NCBI RefSeq assembly: GCF_000429485.1
Contig: NZ_KE386908.1
Location: 369,109 to 433,108 of the forward strand
Reading direction: 5' to 3'
From: Aliagarivorans marinus DSM 23064
Lineage (GTDB): Bacteria; Pseudomonadota; Gammaproteobacteria; Enterobacterales; Celerinatantimonadaceae
Length of the DNA: 64,000 nucleotides
Shown here: positions 47,093-55,022 of the stretch, piece by piece
Position numbering within the stretch: the first letter of the stretch is position 1
Layout of the letters: each line of letters begins with the position of its first letter
Position numbers and translations under genes: made by a program
The notes under the pieces: model-generated
The model's database searches: none
Told to the model about the DNA's origin: nothing
The model's input: only the letters and a program-made list of their open reading frames with translations

Positions 47093-47875
47093 TTAGGCTT
47101 CTGGTGTATTGAAGTCCGGGTCGAAGGACATGGCGAAGAAGTAGTCGTCGTCACCGGTGTCGCCTGCTTCGATATTAGCGATCTTCATCAGTTGGCGCTT
47201 ACTGTTCTCAAGGTGCTGCCATACCGCATGGCGCGCTTCGTCGGCAGAGCGTTTTTGCAAAGCCGCCAAGATTGCCTTGTGATCGTTCAGCCACTGATTC
47301 TTAAGCTTATCTTCGTGCAGGAATTGAGAGTTTAATTCTTTCCACAGTGGGTTAGTGGTGCGCACTGAGCTCCACATATCAACCGCTTGGTTAATTAGTA
47401 CGCGGTTTTGGGTGGACTCTGCAATAAGCATATGGAACTGTTGATCCAGCGCTTCAAACTTTTGGCTATCGCCGCCGAGTTCTTGCTCTTGCTGGTTTAC
47501 CACGCTTTTAAGTTCGCGTAGTTCATTAAACTTAATTTGAGTGGCTGCGAAAGCGGCTATATTGCTTTCTATTAATTGGCGGGCCTGTAGTAGCTCAAAG
47601 GGGCCGATATCGCTTTGCGGGACTATCGTTCGACTGGTGACCTTTTCAGGGGAGTCGATGAAGAAGATCCCCGCGCCTTGCTTCACCACCACTAAGCCCT
47701 TGAGCTCCAACATAATTATCGCTTCGCGAATAGTGGCTCGGCTGGTTTCGAAACGTTCGCTTAACTCGCGCTCTGATGGCAACCTTTCGCCCGCGTTGAA
47801 GATGCCAGAGAACAGCATTTCCTCAATTTGCAGACCAATGTCGTAGTAGCGACGTTTATTCTTAACTTTGTCCAT
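47093..47875 (-). CDS. GntR/FCD regulator of the ExuR/UxuR type
   Basis: A 260-residue regulator. The winged helix is at about residues 5-75 (ERLPSERELSERFETSRATIREAIIMLELKGLVVVKQGAG), and an FCD effector domain with metal ligands follows (about 90-245). IGPFELLQARQLIESNIAAFAATQ and HAVWQHLENSKRQLM are nearly the same as in E. coli ExuR and UxuR, so it belongs to that branch. It borders the GH50 locus and probably controls it. Its preferred palindrome TGGTnnACCA (inferred from UxuR/ExuR) occurs upstream of both GH50 genes. The effector is probably an agar-derived sugar acid or oligosaccharide, not glucuronate. Confidence 0.82.
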   Translation of the reverse strand: MDKVKNKRRYYDIGLQIEEMLFSGIFNAGERLPSERELSERFETSRATIREAIIMLELKGLVVVKQGAGIFFIDSPEKVTSRTIVPQSDIGPFELLQARQLIESNIAAFAATQIKFNELRELKSVVNQQEQELGGDSQKFEALDQQFHMLIAESTQNRVLINQAVDMWSSVRTTNPLWKELNSQFLHEDKLKNQWLNDHKAILAALQKRSADEARHAVWQHLENSKRQLMKIANIEAGDTGDDDYFFAMSFDPDFNTPEA

Positions 47876-48075
47876 CGATGGGCCCCAAACAGGTAAATCT
47901 TTTTTAGGTAAATTGTTGCAATCAATTACCTTTTTTCATCTCCTGCACTCTATCAAGAGCCTGTTTTGTAAACAAGCATTTAGCCGGATTCGCGAATGTA
48001 AATATCAGCTTTTTGAGTAATTGCTATACAAGTCGCGAAAATAGATTTACCAATTAGTGACGCTCGTCATGGTAA

Positions 48076-48116
48076 TGGTAAACCAATGATCATAATATAC
48101 AGATATTGGTTATCCA
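48076..48116. promoter_or_regulatory. Candidate FCD-regulator operators near the putative RNA
   Basis: TGGTAAACCA (48076-48085) fits TGGTnnACCA exactly. TGGTTATCCA (48107-48116) has one mismatch. They lie about 200 bases upstream of the regulator gene but flank the expected start of the plus-strand candidate RNA (48103-48298). Confidence 0.5.
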
Positions 48117-48298
48117 GATGGGAGCCAATATCGTAGGTATTGGGGTGCTGTCTCGCTTGATAAGCTATTTGTAGGTGGCCTGTTAAGAAAACCCTTTCAT
48201 TCCTGCATGGGTGGTTGAAGGTATTAGGTTCACTCCTCCTTCGCCATCCACGACCAAGCATAGCGTTTTTGCCCCAGTTTTTACTGGGGCTTTTTTTT
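48103..48298 (+). ncRNA. Candidate small RNA between the FCD regulator and GH50 genes
   Basis: A strong plus-strand terminator, GCCCCAGT-TTTT-ACTGGGGC plus eight T (48271-48298), has no protein gene before it. The region upstream is structured: GATATTGG (48102-48109) pairs with CCAATATC (48125-48132), and a longer hairpin runs GTGG...CCAC around 48208-48252. A -10-like CATAAT/TAATAT sits at 48091-48098. The predicted RNA is about 195 nt. The 5' end is a guess. Confidence 0.4.
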
Positions 48299-48351
48299 GC
48301 GTGCGATATATTGTGTTGACAGATTGATTAGCCATTGTGTCGTTGCGAAAT

Positions 48352-48375
48352 AAAAAAGGGCCCGAAGGCCCTTTT
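48352..48375 (-). terminator. Terminator of the secreted GH50 gene
   Basis: On the minus strand AAAAGGGCC-TTCG-GGCCCTTTTTT, 27 bases after the stop codon. Confidence 0.9.
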
Positions 48376-48401
48376 ACGATATTTAGTTTTTACTTGATGG
48401 C

Positions 48402-51299
48402 TTACTTGCCAAAGCGACGTTGGTACAAATCTTTGTGGGTGCCTTTCGCATACTCAACCAGAGTCTCGTATGGCGTATCGGTCACAGTTACAAAGCCGTT
48501 GTTGTAGTTCTCGCCGTCCCAGGCGCGTCCAGTTGTTGGAGAATCCAGGTACTGGAACCAGTGGGCACCCACGAAGTAGGGGTTCTCTACGATGCTCTCC
48601 AGGAAGTGTACGTAGCTTTCGCCGCGCCACTCTTGAGTCTCACCGCCCATAGGGCCGGGGTGGAACAGGCCGCTATCGGTTGAACCGAAGGCGAACTCGC
48701 CGATAAAGGCTGGCTTGTCATGGCGCTCCAACATGCTCCAGTCACCTTTGGCGTACAGGTCGGTTGCGTATTGGTTGTAGCTCATTACATCGGTGTACTT
48801 GGCCGCAGCATCTACTGCTTCAGGCGTCATACCCCATACCGAGAAGCGCGCCCCCATGTAGAGGTGGTTTGGCATGGCTTCTTTCACTTCCTGCTGCACG
48901 ATGGAGAAGAACTCTTCTGCCACGTCGGTCAGGAACTGGCTGAAGTCAGCTCGGCTCGCGTCGTTGTAGTTGCCATCGAAGTTAAAGCCTTTGGCGAAGG
49001 CATCCCAAGACTCGGCATCGCTGCCCCAGGCCTTGTTAAGCGCACCAATCTTCTTGTACTTCGCTTTCAAGGTTGCAACCAAGTGCGCCTTAGCAGGGCT
49101 CTCTGCAGCATCTGCACGCAGCGCGCCGGTAGCCAGTGAGTAGTGGTTGGCTTCAAAGGCGGTGTTACCCCAAGTCAGCTCGTTGTCGATGAACACACCG
49201 ATACACCATGGCGAGTTGCTAACCTCTGCCGCTACGCTCTGCGCGGTGGCTTTCACCGAATCGCGGAACGCTGGGTCGAATGGGTCATGCAGTGGGCCCC
49301 AGTAGTCGTTACCGGTGACGATGCGTTTGTGGCCGCCAGTGATCCAGCCGTGAGCGGTGTAAGGGATCTTGTCGTTGCTGTAGAACGTTGGATTAGACCA
49401 GTTACCCAGCGAGCTGAAGCCCCAGTCCATCATCCGCGCGATAACCAAGTCATGCCAAGTCTCGGAGGCTTTCTCGAAAGACTCTGGGTTGAACTTACGT
49501 TGCAGGTTGGCACCGTAGAAGCTGAACACCTCACCGTGGTTAAGCGGGCCGGCATGCATAGTCGGTGCATACTGGAAGTTTTGCGCCAGTGCATCGTCAA
49601 ACTCAGGCAGCCAGTTAAACATGCTGTGACGCAGCTCCGACATTACCGCGCGCTCTTTGGTCTCTTCGAGGTATGGCACATCAGAGATTTCACTTGGGCG
49701 GAATGAGGCATGGTCAAAGCCCGCATAGTCGGTGAAGGCTCGGCCGGTGGTGGTAAAGGTGTCATCCATACGGATGTTGTCCAGGCCGGTGGCGAAGTAC
49801 AGGTAGCCCTCAGGGTCAACAAAGGCCCACTTGCCATCGACTTTCTCGGTGCGGAAGAAGCCAGTGCCTTCCAGTTTTGGTCCATCTTTCCAGCCACCGA
49901 ACTTGGCGCGGTCATCGGCCAGCTTAGCGTTGGCAATCAGCTCAAGGTCTGCTTTGGCGCGTGCCGCCAGTTCTTCATCGTCGTGTACTTTCTCTGGCCA
50001 ATCGGTTTCGGCGTACTGACCATATTGGTCAATCAGTCCGGCGAAGCGAGAGGTATCGTTGCTCAGGTTGGGAATCAAACGCAGTGAATCGATAACAATC
50101 GTTGCTTCTTCGGCAGGCTCCATCATATATAGCTGGATGCTCACGATGTTGCTTGCATCAAGCTCTTGCTCACCCCAGGCCAGACCAACTTGCTGCGCGG
50201 CGTAAGACTTACGAGGAGGCAGGCCGCGCATGCCGGGATCCAGCAGCTTGTTCGCTTCAGACATGGTGAAGTAGTAGGTGCCCGACTCGCCTTTTGGCAG
50301 CTGGAAGTAACCGGTACGGCTGTTTACCACACCACTGGCGGTGCCGCCGAACTTCTCATCGATGGCATCATCGACACGAATAAACAGGGTGGCAGTGCTG
50401 TCGCCAATATTGTCCAGATCGAAGGCCAGTGCAAAGTCGCCATGGCCGCTCCAATCGAATGGCTTCTTCGGTGCAAACTTAACGGTCGGGTAAGCTTCTT
50501 CGGTGCCGTAGTGCACTTTCAGGCCGTGGCCCTCATCGCGCTTGATCACCTCAATCTCGCTGCCGGTGTGCAGCTCAATCACTTCCTGCTTACCGGGCTT
50601 GAAGGTCACCGCTTCGGCAATAGTTGGCACGCCATCGGCAACAATCACTTCGGCAAGTACTTCTGATTTCACCAAGTCACCGGTACCGGCAATGAACTCT
50701 ACATCGTGAACCTTAACCACTTGCTCACCGATAGGGCCTACGGCATAGAACTGCAGCTCGGCCAGGTTACGCAGGTCTAGCTCGTCGCCGCCACGGTAGC
50801 CGGGGATCTGCATTTGCGAACCCAGGAAGTAGAAGTCGATGGTTTCCGTTGAGTTGGCGTCCATCTCTACAGGCAGGTCTAGCTGGTGGGTAGCTGCACC
50901 CATGATGCCGAGGTTATCGGCCAGTTTGATCTCAAAACGGATTGGCTGATCGCTAGGGTTTTCAAAGGTAAAGCGTAGGCCACCTTTGGTGTTCCAGTCC
51001 CAAGTGCCTTCAGGCGCTGCGATCTTCACGTTTGGCCATTTGCTGTTGGCCTCTTCTTCTGAGATGGCGTCGAAATCGAGGGTGAGCGCGTCACCTTCAA
51101 CGTCGTAGCCAGCATCAGAGCTGTTCATGTAGTCGAGTTGTTGTTCCGAGGTGAGTACCAGCTTGGCAATCTCATTCGAGTTGCTAGCGTTTATTTCGCT
51201 GTCCTGTGCCTGCGCAACGGCATGGCTGGTCGTATAGCCGGTAGACAACAGCAGGGCGCTACAAATGGCCATGCTGAGTGTGTTTAGTCGTAGCTTCAC
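48402..51299 (-). CDS. Secreted GH50 family beta-agarase
   Basis: A 965-residue enzyme. I start at GTG 51299 because AAGGAG is five bases upstream and a signal peptide follows (VKLRLNTLSMAICSALLLS...AVAQA); the frame extends 20 codons further. The N-terminal half (about 50-420) is two beta-sandwich, CBM-like domains. The C-terminal GH50 barrel has FFRTEKVDGKWAFVDPEGYLYFATGLDN, FYGANLQRKF, and DWGFSSLGNW. The putative acid/base is Glu707 (IDNELTW) and the nucleophile Glu868 (IGEFAFGS), 161 apart, as in characterised GH50 enzymes. It should cleave beta-1,4 bonds in agarose to neoagaro-oligosaccharides. Agar is the known GH50 substrate, but the exact product is not predictable here. Confidence 0.9.
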   Translation of the reverse strand: MKLRLNTLSMAICSALLLSTGYTTSHAVAQAQDSEINASNSNEIAKLVLTSEQQLDYMNSSDAGYDVEGDALTLDFDAISEEEANSKWPNVKIAAPEGTWDWNTKGGLRFTFENPSDQPIRFEIKLADNLGIMGAATHQLDLPVEMDANSTETIDFYFLGSQMQIPGYRGGDELDLRNLAELQFYAVGPIGEQVVKVHDVEFIAGTGDLVKSEVLAEVIVADGVPTIAEAVTFKPGKQEVIELHTGSEIEVIKRDEGHGLKVHYGTEEAYPTVKFAPKKPFDWSGHGDFALAFDLDNIGDSTATLFIRVDDAIDEKFGGTASGVVNSRTGYFQLPKGESGTYYFTMSEANKLLDPGMRGLPPRKSYAAQQVGLAWGEQELDASNIVSIQLYMMEPAEEATIVIDSLRLIPNLSNDTSRFAGLIDQYGQYAETDWPEKVHDDEELAARAKADLELIANAKLADDRAKFGGWKDGPKLEGTGFFRTEKVDGKWAFVDPEGYLYFATGLDNIRMDDTFTTTGRAFTDYAGFDHASFRPSEISDVPYLEETKERAVMSELRHSMFNWLPEFDDALAQNFQYAPTMHAGPLNHGEVFSFYGANLQRKFNPESFEKASETWHDLVIARMMDWGFSSLGNWSNPTFYSNDKIPYTAHGWITGGHKRIVTGNDYWGPLHDPFDPAFRDSVKATAQSVAAEVSNSPWCIGVFIDNELTWGNTAFEANHYSLATGALRADAAESPAKAHLVATLKAKYKKIGALNKAWGSDAESWDAFAKGFNFDGNYNDASRADFSQFLTDVAEEFFSIVQQEVKEAMPNHLYMGARFSVWGMTPEAVDAAAKYTDVMSYNQYATDLYAKGDWSMLERHDKPAFIGEFAFGSTDSGLFHPGPMGGETQEWRGESYVHFLESIVENPYFVGAHWFQYLDSPTTGRAWDGENYNNGFVTVTDTPYETLVEYAKGTHKDLYQRRFGK

Positions 51300-51326
51300 G
51301 GTGACTCCTTGGGTGTCTGGTGTTAT

Positions 51327-51378
51327 TGGTACACGAAAACCTTTTCGTTGGTTAACCATTGATCGAAATGGTACACCT
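51327..51378 (-). promoter_or_regulatory. Three FCD-operator-like sites upstream of the secreted GH50 gene
   Basis: TGGTACACGA (51327-51336), TGGTTAACCA (51349-51358, perfect) and TGGTACACCT (51369-51378) follow TGGTnnACCA with at most one mismatch. Their start-to-start spacing is 22 and 20 bases, about two helical turns. They lie 28-79 bases before the GTG start. Confidence 0.65.
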
Positions 51379-51444
51379 GTGGAAGGGGTGGAGTGTGATC
51401 CAGCAGGTAATTTGACAACTTAGTCATCGAGATAAGGCGGTTAC

Positions 51445-51460
51445 TGCGAATCCGATCACA
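51445..51460 (-). promoter_or_regulatory. CRP-like site upstream of the secreted GH50 gene
   Basis: TGCGAATCCGATCACA matches TGTGA-N6-TCACA at nine of ten conserved positions. It lies about 150 bases before the GTG start, consistent with catabolite control. Confidence 0.5.
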
Positions 51461-51517
51461 CTAATTTCTGGCGGGGTTAAGGCTGCTGGAACACAGCGTT
51501 GGTGTTTACTTACCAGC

Positions 51518-52378
51518 TTAAGGAAGTTGGCTCAGCAAATGGTACTGTTTGCGGTATTGGAGCGGGGTCTGGCCGATCTGCTGGCGGAACTGGCGGTGGA
51601 AAAACGCCATGTTGTTATAGCCGCAGCGGAAGGCAACTTCTTCGACATTGTGTTCGTCTTGAATCAACAGGGCGCAGGCGCGACTGATGCGGTATTCATT
51701 TAAATAATTGGTAAATGTCTTATTAAAAGTACGTTTAAAATACTTGGAAAAAGAGACGGTGGTCATGTTGGTGAGGTTAGCCATATCGTCGGCGCTGATC
51801 TTGGTTTGGTAGTGCTCGGCCACAAACTCCAAGATCGCATCAATCCGTTTCGAGGCGCCACTCATTTGCTGCGGTGTGACCTGTTCTGCCAGACGCTGGC
51901 GAGGGCTACTGGCCAGTTGCTGAAGAATGCCCAGCAGGTTAATCAGTCGCTCAAACGGGCTTTGCTCCGGAAACTGGCACAGCTTGCGGCCGATCTCCAG
52001 GCTTAGCTCCCGATCAAAGCTCAAGCCGTTTTGGCTGTCTTCCAGCAACTTGGCGATGGCCTTAAATTCGCGCCCTGCTATCCAGTTCTCGCCCAGTAGC
52101 TGCTCGTCCCACTGAATAAACAGCGACTTGGCGCTGTCGCCGCGGCCTTGGTAGCTCTTCCAGCAGTGCGACACGTTCGGCCCAATCAAACACAGTTCGC
52201 CAGCACTGAAGTGGCGGATGGCATTGCCGGTGTAGGCGGTGCCTGACCCTTCGATGATATAGGTGAGCTCCCACTGGGGGTGGTAGTGCCAAGGGGCGTT
52301 AAAGGTGCTGTCGTTGTATTGACCCAAATAGAAGGACTGTTGGCTGTTGCTGGGGATGTGTTCTAGTACTGGTCTCAT
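51518..52378 (-). CDS. AraC-family transcriptional regulator
   Basis: A 286-residue regulator. The N-terminal cupin (about 1-135) has FNAPWHYHPQWELTYIIEGSGTAYTG, typical of a sugar-sensing AraC_binding domain. The C-terminal two helix-turn-helix motifs are in LTNMTTVSFSKYFKRTFNKTFTNYLNEYRISRACALL and EVAFRCGYNNMAFFHRQFRQQIGQTPLQYRK. It lies between the secreted GH50 gene and the divergent kinase-isomerase-aldolase operon, and probably activates the latter. The start overlaps no neighbour. Confidence 0.9.
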   Translation of the reverse strand: MRPVLEHIPSNSQQSFYLGQYNDSTFNAPWHYHPQWELTYIIEGSGTAYTGNAIRHFSAGELCLIGPNVSHCWKSYQGRGDSAKSLFIQWDEQLLGENWIAGREFKAIAKLLEDSQNGLSFDRELSLEIGRKLCQFPEQSPFERLINLLGILQQLASSPRQRLAEQVTPQQMSGASKRIDAILEFVAEHYQTKISADDMANLTNMTTVSFSKYFKRTFNKTFTNYLNEYRISRACALLIQDEHNVEEVAFRCGYNNMAFFHRQFRQQIGQTPLQYRKQYHLLSQLP

Positions 52379-52564
52379 GGTGCAAATCTGGGCAATCGTG
52401 GAACAAACAAGAAAGGTGATATTCTTCTAAATTTCTCGAAAATGCACTACCTAAACGCGTATATAGGAAAAATAGTACACAAATAGTTTAATTCCGCATT
52501 TACCCCCTTTTCAAGTGCCGCGCTAACCTCCAAGCATACTAAAGCTAAGAGTTAGGAGAGAGCG
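52379..52564. promoter_or_regulatory. Divergent promoter region between AraC gene and the sugar operon
   Basis: A 186-base AT-rich stretch presumably holding promoters for both directions and AraC-type sites. I could not define -35/-10 boxes with confidence. No TGGTnnACCA site is present, unlike at the GH50 promoters. Confidence 0.4.
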
Positions 52565-53470
52565 TTGAAATTTGACGTATTAGTTTCAGGCATGAACGTA
52601 GTGGATTTGCTACTGACCATGCCCGCCTCATACAAAGCGGGGCATAAGCATCAGGTAGATGAAATCCTGATTCAGGGAGGAGCGCCAGCGGGCAACGCGG
52701 CGTGCGGTATGGCGTCACTCGGCTTGAATACTGCTTTCTTGGGTTTCTTGGGGAATAACCCCCAAAGCAACATCGCCAAGGGTGAGTTGGAGCGCTGCGG
52801 CGTGGTGACCGACTTAATGCTGCGTGATGGCACTGCAGTGCCGGCTACCGCGCTGGTGCAGGTTGACCCAGACAACGGCGATCGCACCGTGTTCTATACC
52901 ACCAATGGCTACCGCGCACTGTCGCCGATGGATATCGATGACGGCTGGCTGGCTAGCACCAAGCTGGTGTTCGTCGATGGCTACGATATCGAAGGCAACC
53001 TGGCGCTGCTGGAGAAAGCCAAAGAGTTGGGCCTGCCATCGGTGGTGGATATGGAAGCCGGCGATCGCGGCCAACTGATGCACATGCTTAAACTTGGCGG
53101 CCACGTGATCTTGCCGCTCGAAGCCGCGCAATTCCTTGCCGAAGAACAGCTTCCCGAAACCTGCCTGCGCAAACTCAGCGCCCTGACCGACGGCCAAGTG
53201 GTGATTACCGATGGCGCCAACGGCAGCTGGGCGCTTGACGGCGAAGAGCTGGTTCAACAGTGCTGTTTCCCGGTTGAGGTTGTCGATACCACCGGCTGTG
53301 GTGATGCCTACCACGCCTCTTACGCCTATGGCCTGTTGAAAGGCTTTGACTTGGCCAAGCGCATGCAGTTCGCCTCTGGCTTCGCGGCGATTGTTGCCAC
53401 CCATTTTGGCGGTCGTACCCGTTTCCCGAGCGAGGAACAGGTGTGGCAGTTTATTCAGAATTATTCATAA
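52565..53470 (+). CDS. PfkB/ribokinase-family sugar kinase
   Basis: A 301-residue carbohydrate kinase. Sugar-binding motif GGAPAGNAACGMASLG (38-53), and the ATP/catalytic motif DTTGCGDAYHASYAYG (241-256) with Asp247 as the expected base; the usual Ala of DTxGAGD is Cys here. The start is TTG 52565, with AGGAGAG seven bases upstream. It is the first gene of a kinase-isomerase-aldolase operon, 10 bases before the isomerase. It probably phosphorylates the ketose made by the isomerase, or a ketose-1/6-phosphate. The substrate is not determined by sequence. Confidence 0.88.
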   Translation: MKFDVLVSGMNVVDLLLTMPASYKAGHKHQVDEILIQGGAPAGNAACGMASLGLNTAFLGFLGNNPQSNIAKGELERCGVVTDLMLRDGTAVPATALVQVDPDNGDRTVFYTTNGYRALSPMDIDDGWLASTKLVFVDGYDIEGNLALLEKAKELGLPSVVDMEAGDRGQLMHMLKLGGHVILPLEAAQFLAEEQLPETCLRKLSALTDGQVVITDGANGSWALDGEELVQQCCFPVEVVDTTGCGDAYHASYAYGLLKGFDLAKRMQFASGFAAIVATHFGGRTRFPSEEQVWQFIQNYS

Positions 53471-53480
53471 GGAACCTTCC

Positions 53481-54995
53481 ATGAGCATAGATTTTACCCA
53501 ACGCCAAGGCGTGGTTGAGCAAGCGATGAGCGAGCTGGTTAGCCCACGCACTGCCCGCAAAGATGTACCGGTTGGCTTTATCGGTATCGGTTTTGAGCTG
53601 CACTTCGACTGGGCCAAGGCCAAGCAGTCGTACACCCAAGCGGTGGGCGATGTAAAAGGTGTATTCAGCGAATACAACTCGATGCTGGCTGAAGAAGAGC
53701 CCATCCAAACCAAAGACGACATGCTGAAGCTGTTGAACGCCTACCGCGCTCAGGGCATGCAAGCATTGGTGGTGTACCAAGCCTCATACATCTCTGGTGA
53801 TATGGCGCTGGCCTTGGCCACTTGGTTGGCCGAGCACGATGTGCCAGTACTGAGCTGGTCACACACCGAAACCACTGGTGGCAGCCTGACGGCTAACCGC
53901 CTGTGTGGTCAAAACTTCCTGCTGAACATTCTCTCCTCGATGGATGTGCGCTACTCGTGGATCTTCGAAGAGCCAGGCGCCGACAGCTTGGGCGAGTCAC
54001 TGGGCCGCTTTATCGATGCAGTATCGGCCAAAGCACGCCTTAAGCACGCCAAGATCCTGATGGTAGGCGGTATGCGCGTACCGGGCTTCTACGACTGTGA
54101 ACTGAACGAGATGTCGATTGCCAAGCACTTTGGTCTGGCGGTGGATCGCATCGATATGCAAACCATCTGGAAGCACGGCGAAGAGAACTTTGCCGAAGCG
54201 CAGGTTAATGCAGTGGTCGACAAGCTGCTGTCTTCGCCCTCTGTAGCGGGCAACGGCGTATCGGATAACGAGCTGTTCTTGTCAGTACGTTTGGCGCTGG
54301 CGATTGCCGATTATGCTAACAGTAACGAGTACGTGGGCGTGGCCCTGAAGAACTGGCCAGAATTGTTCGATAACTACGGCATCGCCGGTGATGGTGCAGG
54401 CGCGTTGGTACAAGATCTGGGTATTCCAGTGGCCGACGAATCTGACATGGGCGCGCTGCTAACCATGGTGGCCTTTAACGAGCTGACCATGAGCAAAGGC
54501 CTGCCAACGCTGATGGACTTCTCCTTCGTTGACCACGCCAACAACAAAGTGGGCATGTGGCACTGTGGCGGTACCTCCACCAAGTTGATGCGCGAAGGCA
54601 CCCAGTTTGAGATCCGCAACCACAGCATTCTGGACAACTACGATCCAGAAGACTCCTACGGCATGCTGTTTGAGTTCCTGCAAGAGCTGGGTCCGGTCAC
54701 CATTGCCAAATATCAATACCCTCACGCATCAACCATCTTCGCCTTCGAAGGTGAGCTGGTGGACTCGCCAATGCGCTATCGCGGCTGTTATGGCGAAGTG
54801 GCGCCCAAAGAGCTGTGCTCTAAGCAGATTGCCGGTTCAGTGATGAACTACGGCATGGACCACCACTGGGTGATGGCCCGCGGTGAGCTGCTGGAGCTGC
54901 TACGTGAATTCAACTTCTGGGTGGGCATCGAAGAGCTGGCACCTACTGAAGCGAAAACCTCTGGTCGCAGCATCCCTAAAAAGATGGACTTTTAA
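53481..54995 (+). CDS. L-fucose/L-arabinose isomerase-fold sugar isomerase
   Basis: A 504-residue protein, start ATG 53481 (AGGA seven bases upstream; the open frame upstream lies inside the kinase gene). The N-terminal fucose-isomerase-like region holds VVYQASYISGDMALALATWL (about 97-116). The metal-ligand pattern is ADESDMGALLTM (Glu320), LMDFSFVD (Asp346 or Asp351) and WHCGG (His361), with a later GMDHHWVMARG (His461-462). This matches the FucI/AraA superfamily, whose members interconvert aldoses and ketoses; D-galactose to D-tagatose is a known side activity. The physiological substrate is uncertain, see findings. Confidence 0.85.
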   Translation: MSIDFTQRQGVVEQAMSELVSPRTARKDVPVGFIGIGFELHFDWAKAKQSYTQAVGDVKGVFSEYNSMLAEEEPIQTKDDMLKLLNAYRAQGMQALVVYQASYISGDMALALATWLAEHDVPVLSWSHTETTGGSLTANRLCGQNFLLNILSSMDVRYSWIFEEPGADSLGESLGRFIDAVSAKARLKHAKILMVGGMRVPGFYDCELNEMSIAKHFGLAVDRIDMQTIWKHGEENFAEAQVNAVVDKLLSSPSVAGNGVSDNELFLSVRLALAIADYANSNEYVGVALKNWPELFDNYGIAGDGAGALVQDLGIPVADESDMGALLTMVAFNELTMSKGLPTLMDFSFVDHANNKVGMWHCGGTSTKLMREGTQFEIRNHSILDNYDPEDSYGMLFEFLQELGPVTIAKYQYPHASTIFAFEGELVDSPMRYRGCYGEVAPKELCSKQIAGSVMNYGMDHHWVMARGELLELLREFNFWVGIEELAPTEAKTSGRSIPKKMDF

Positions 54996-55022
54996 TTAAC
55001 CGACAAGCAATTGGGAAACATT

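Noticed and set aside
48208-48257. tRNA-like 3' end (GGTTCACTCC ... CCA)
   Set aside because: No acceptor stem, D-arm or anticodon arm can be built around it; it reads better as part of a hairpin in the candidate RNA.
53346-53480. In-frame 45-codon extension of the isomerase into the kinase gene
   Set aside because: It lies in a different frame within the kinase gene; ATG 53481 has a proper Shine-Dalgarno and gives the expected N-terminus.
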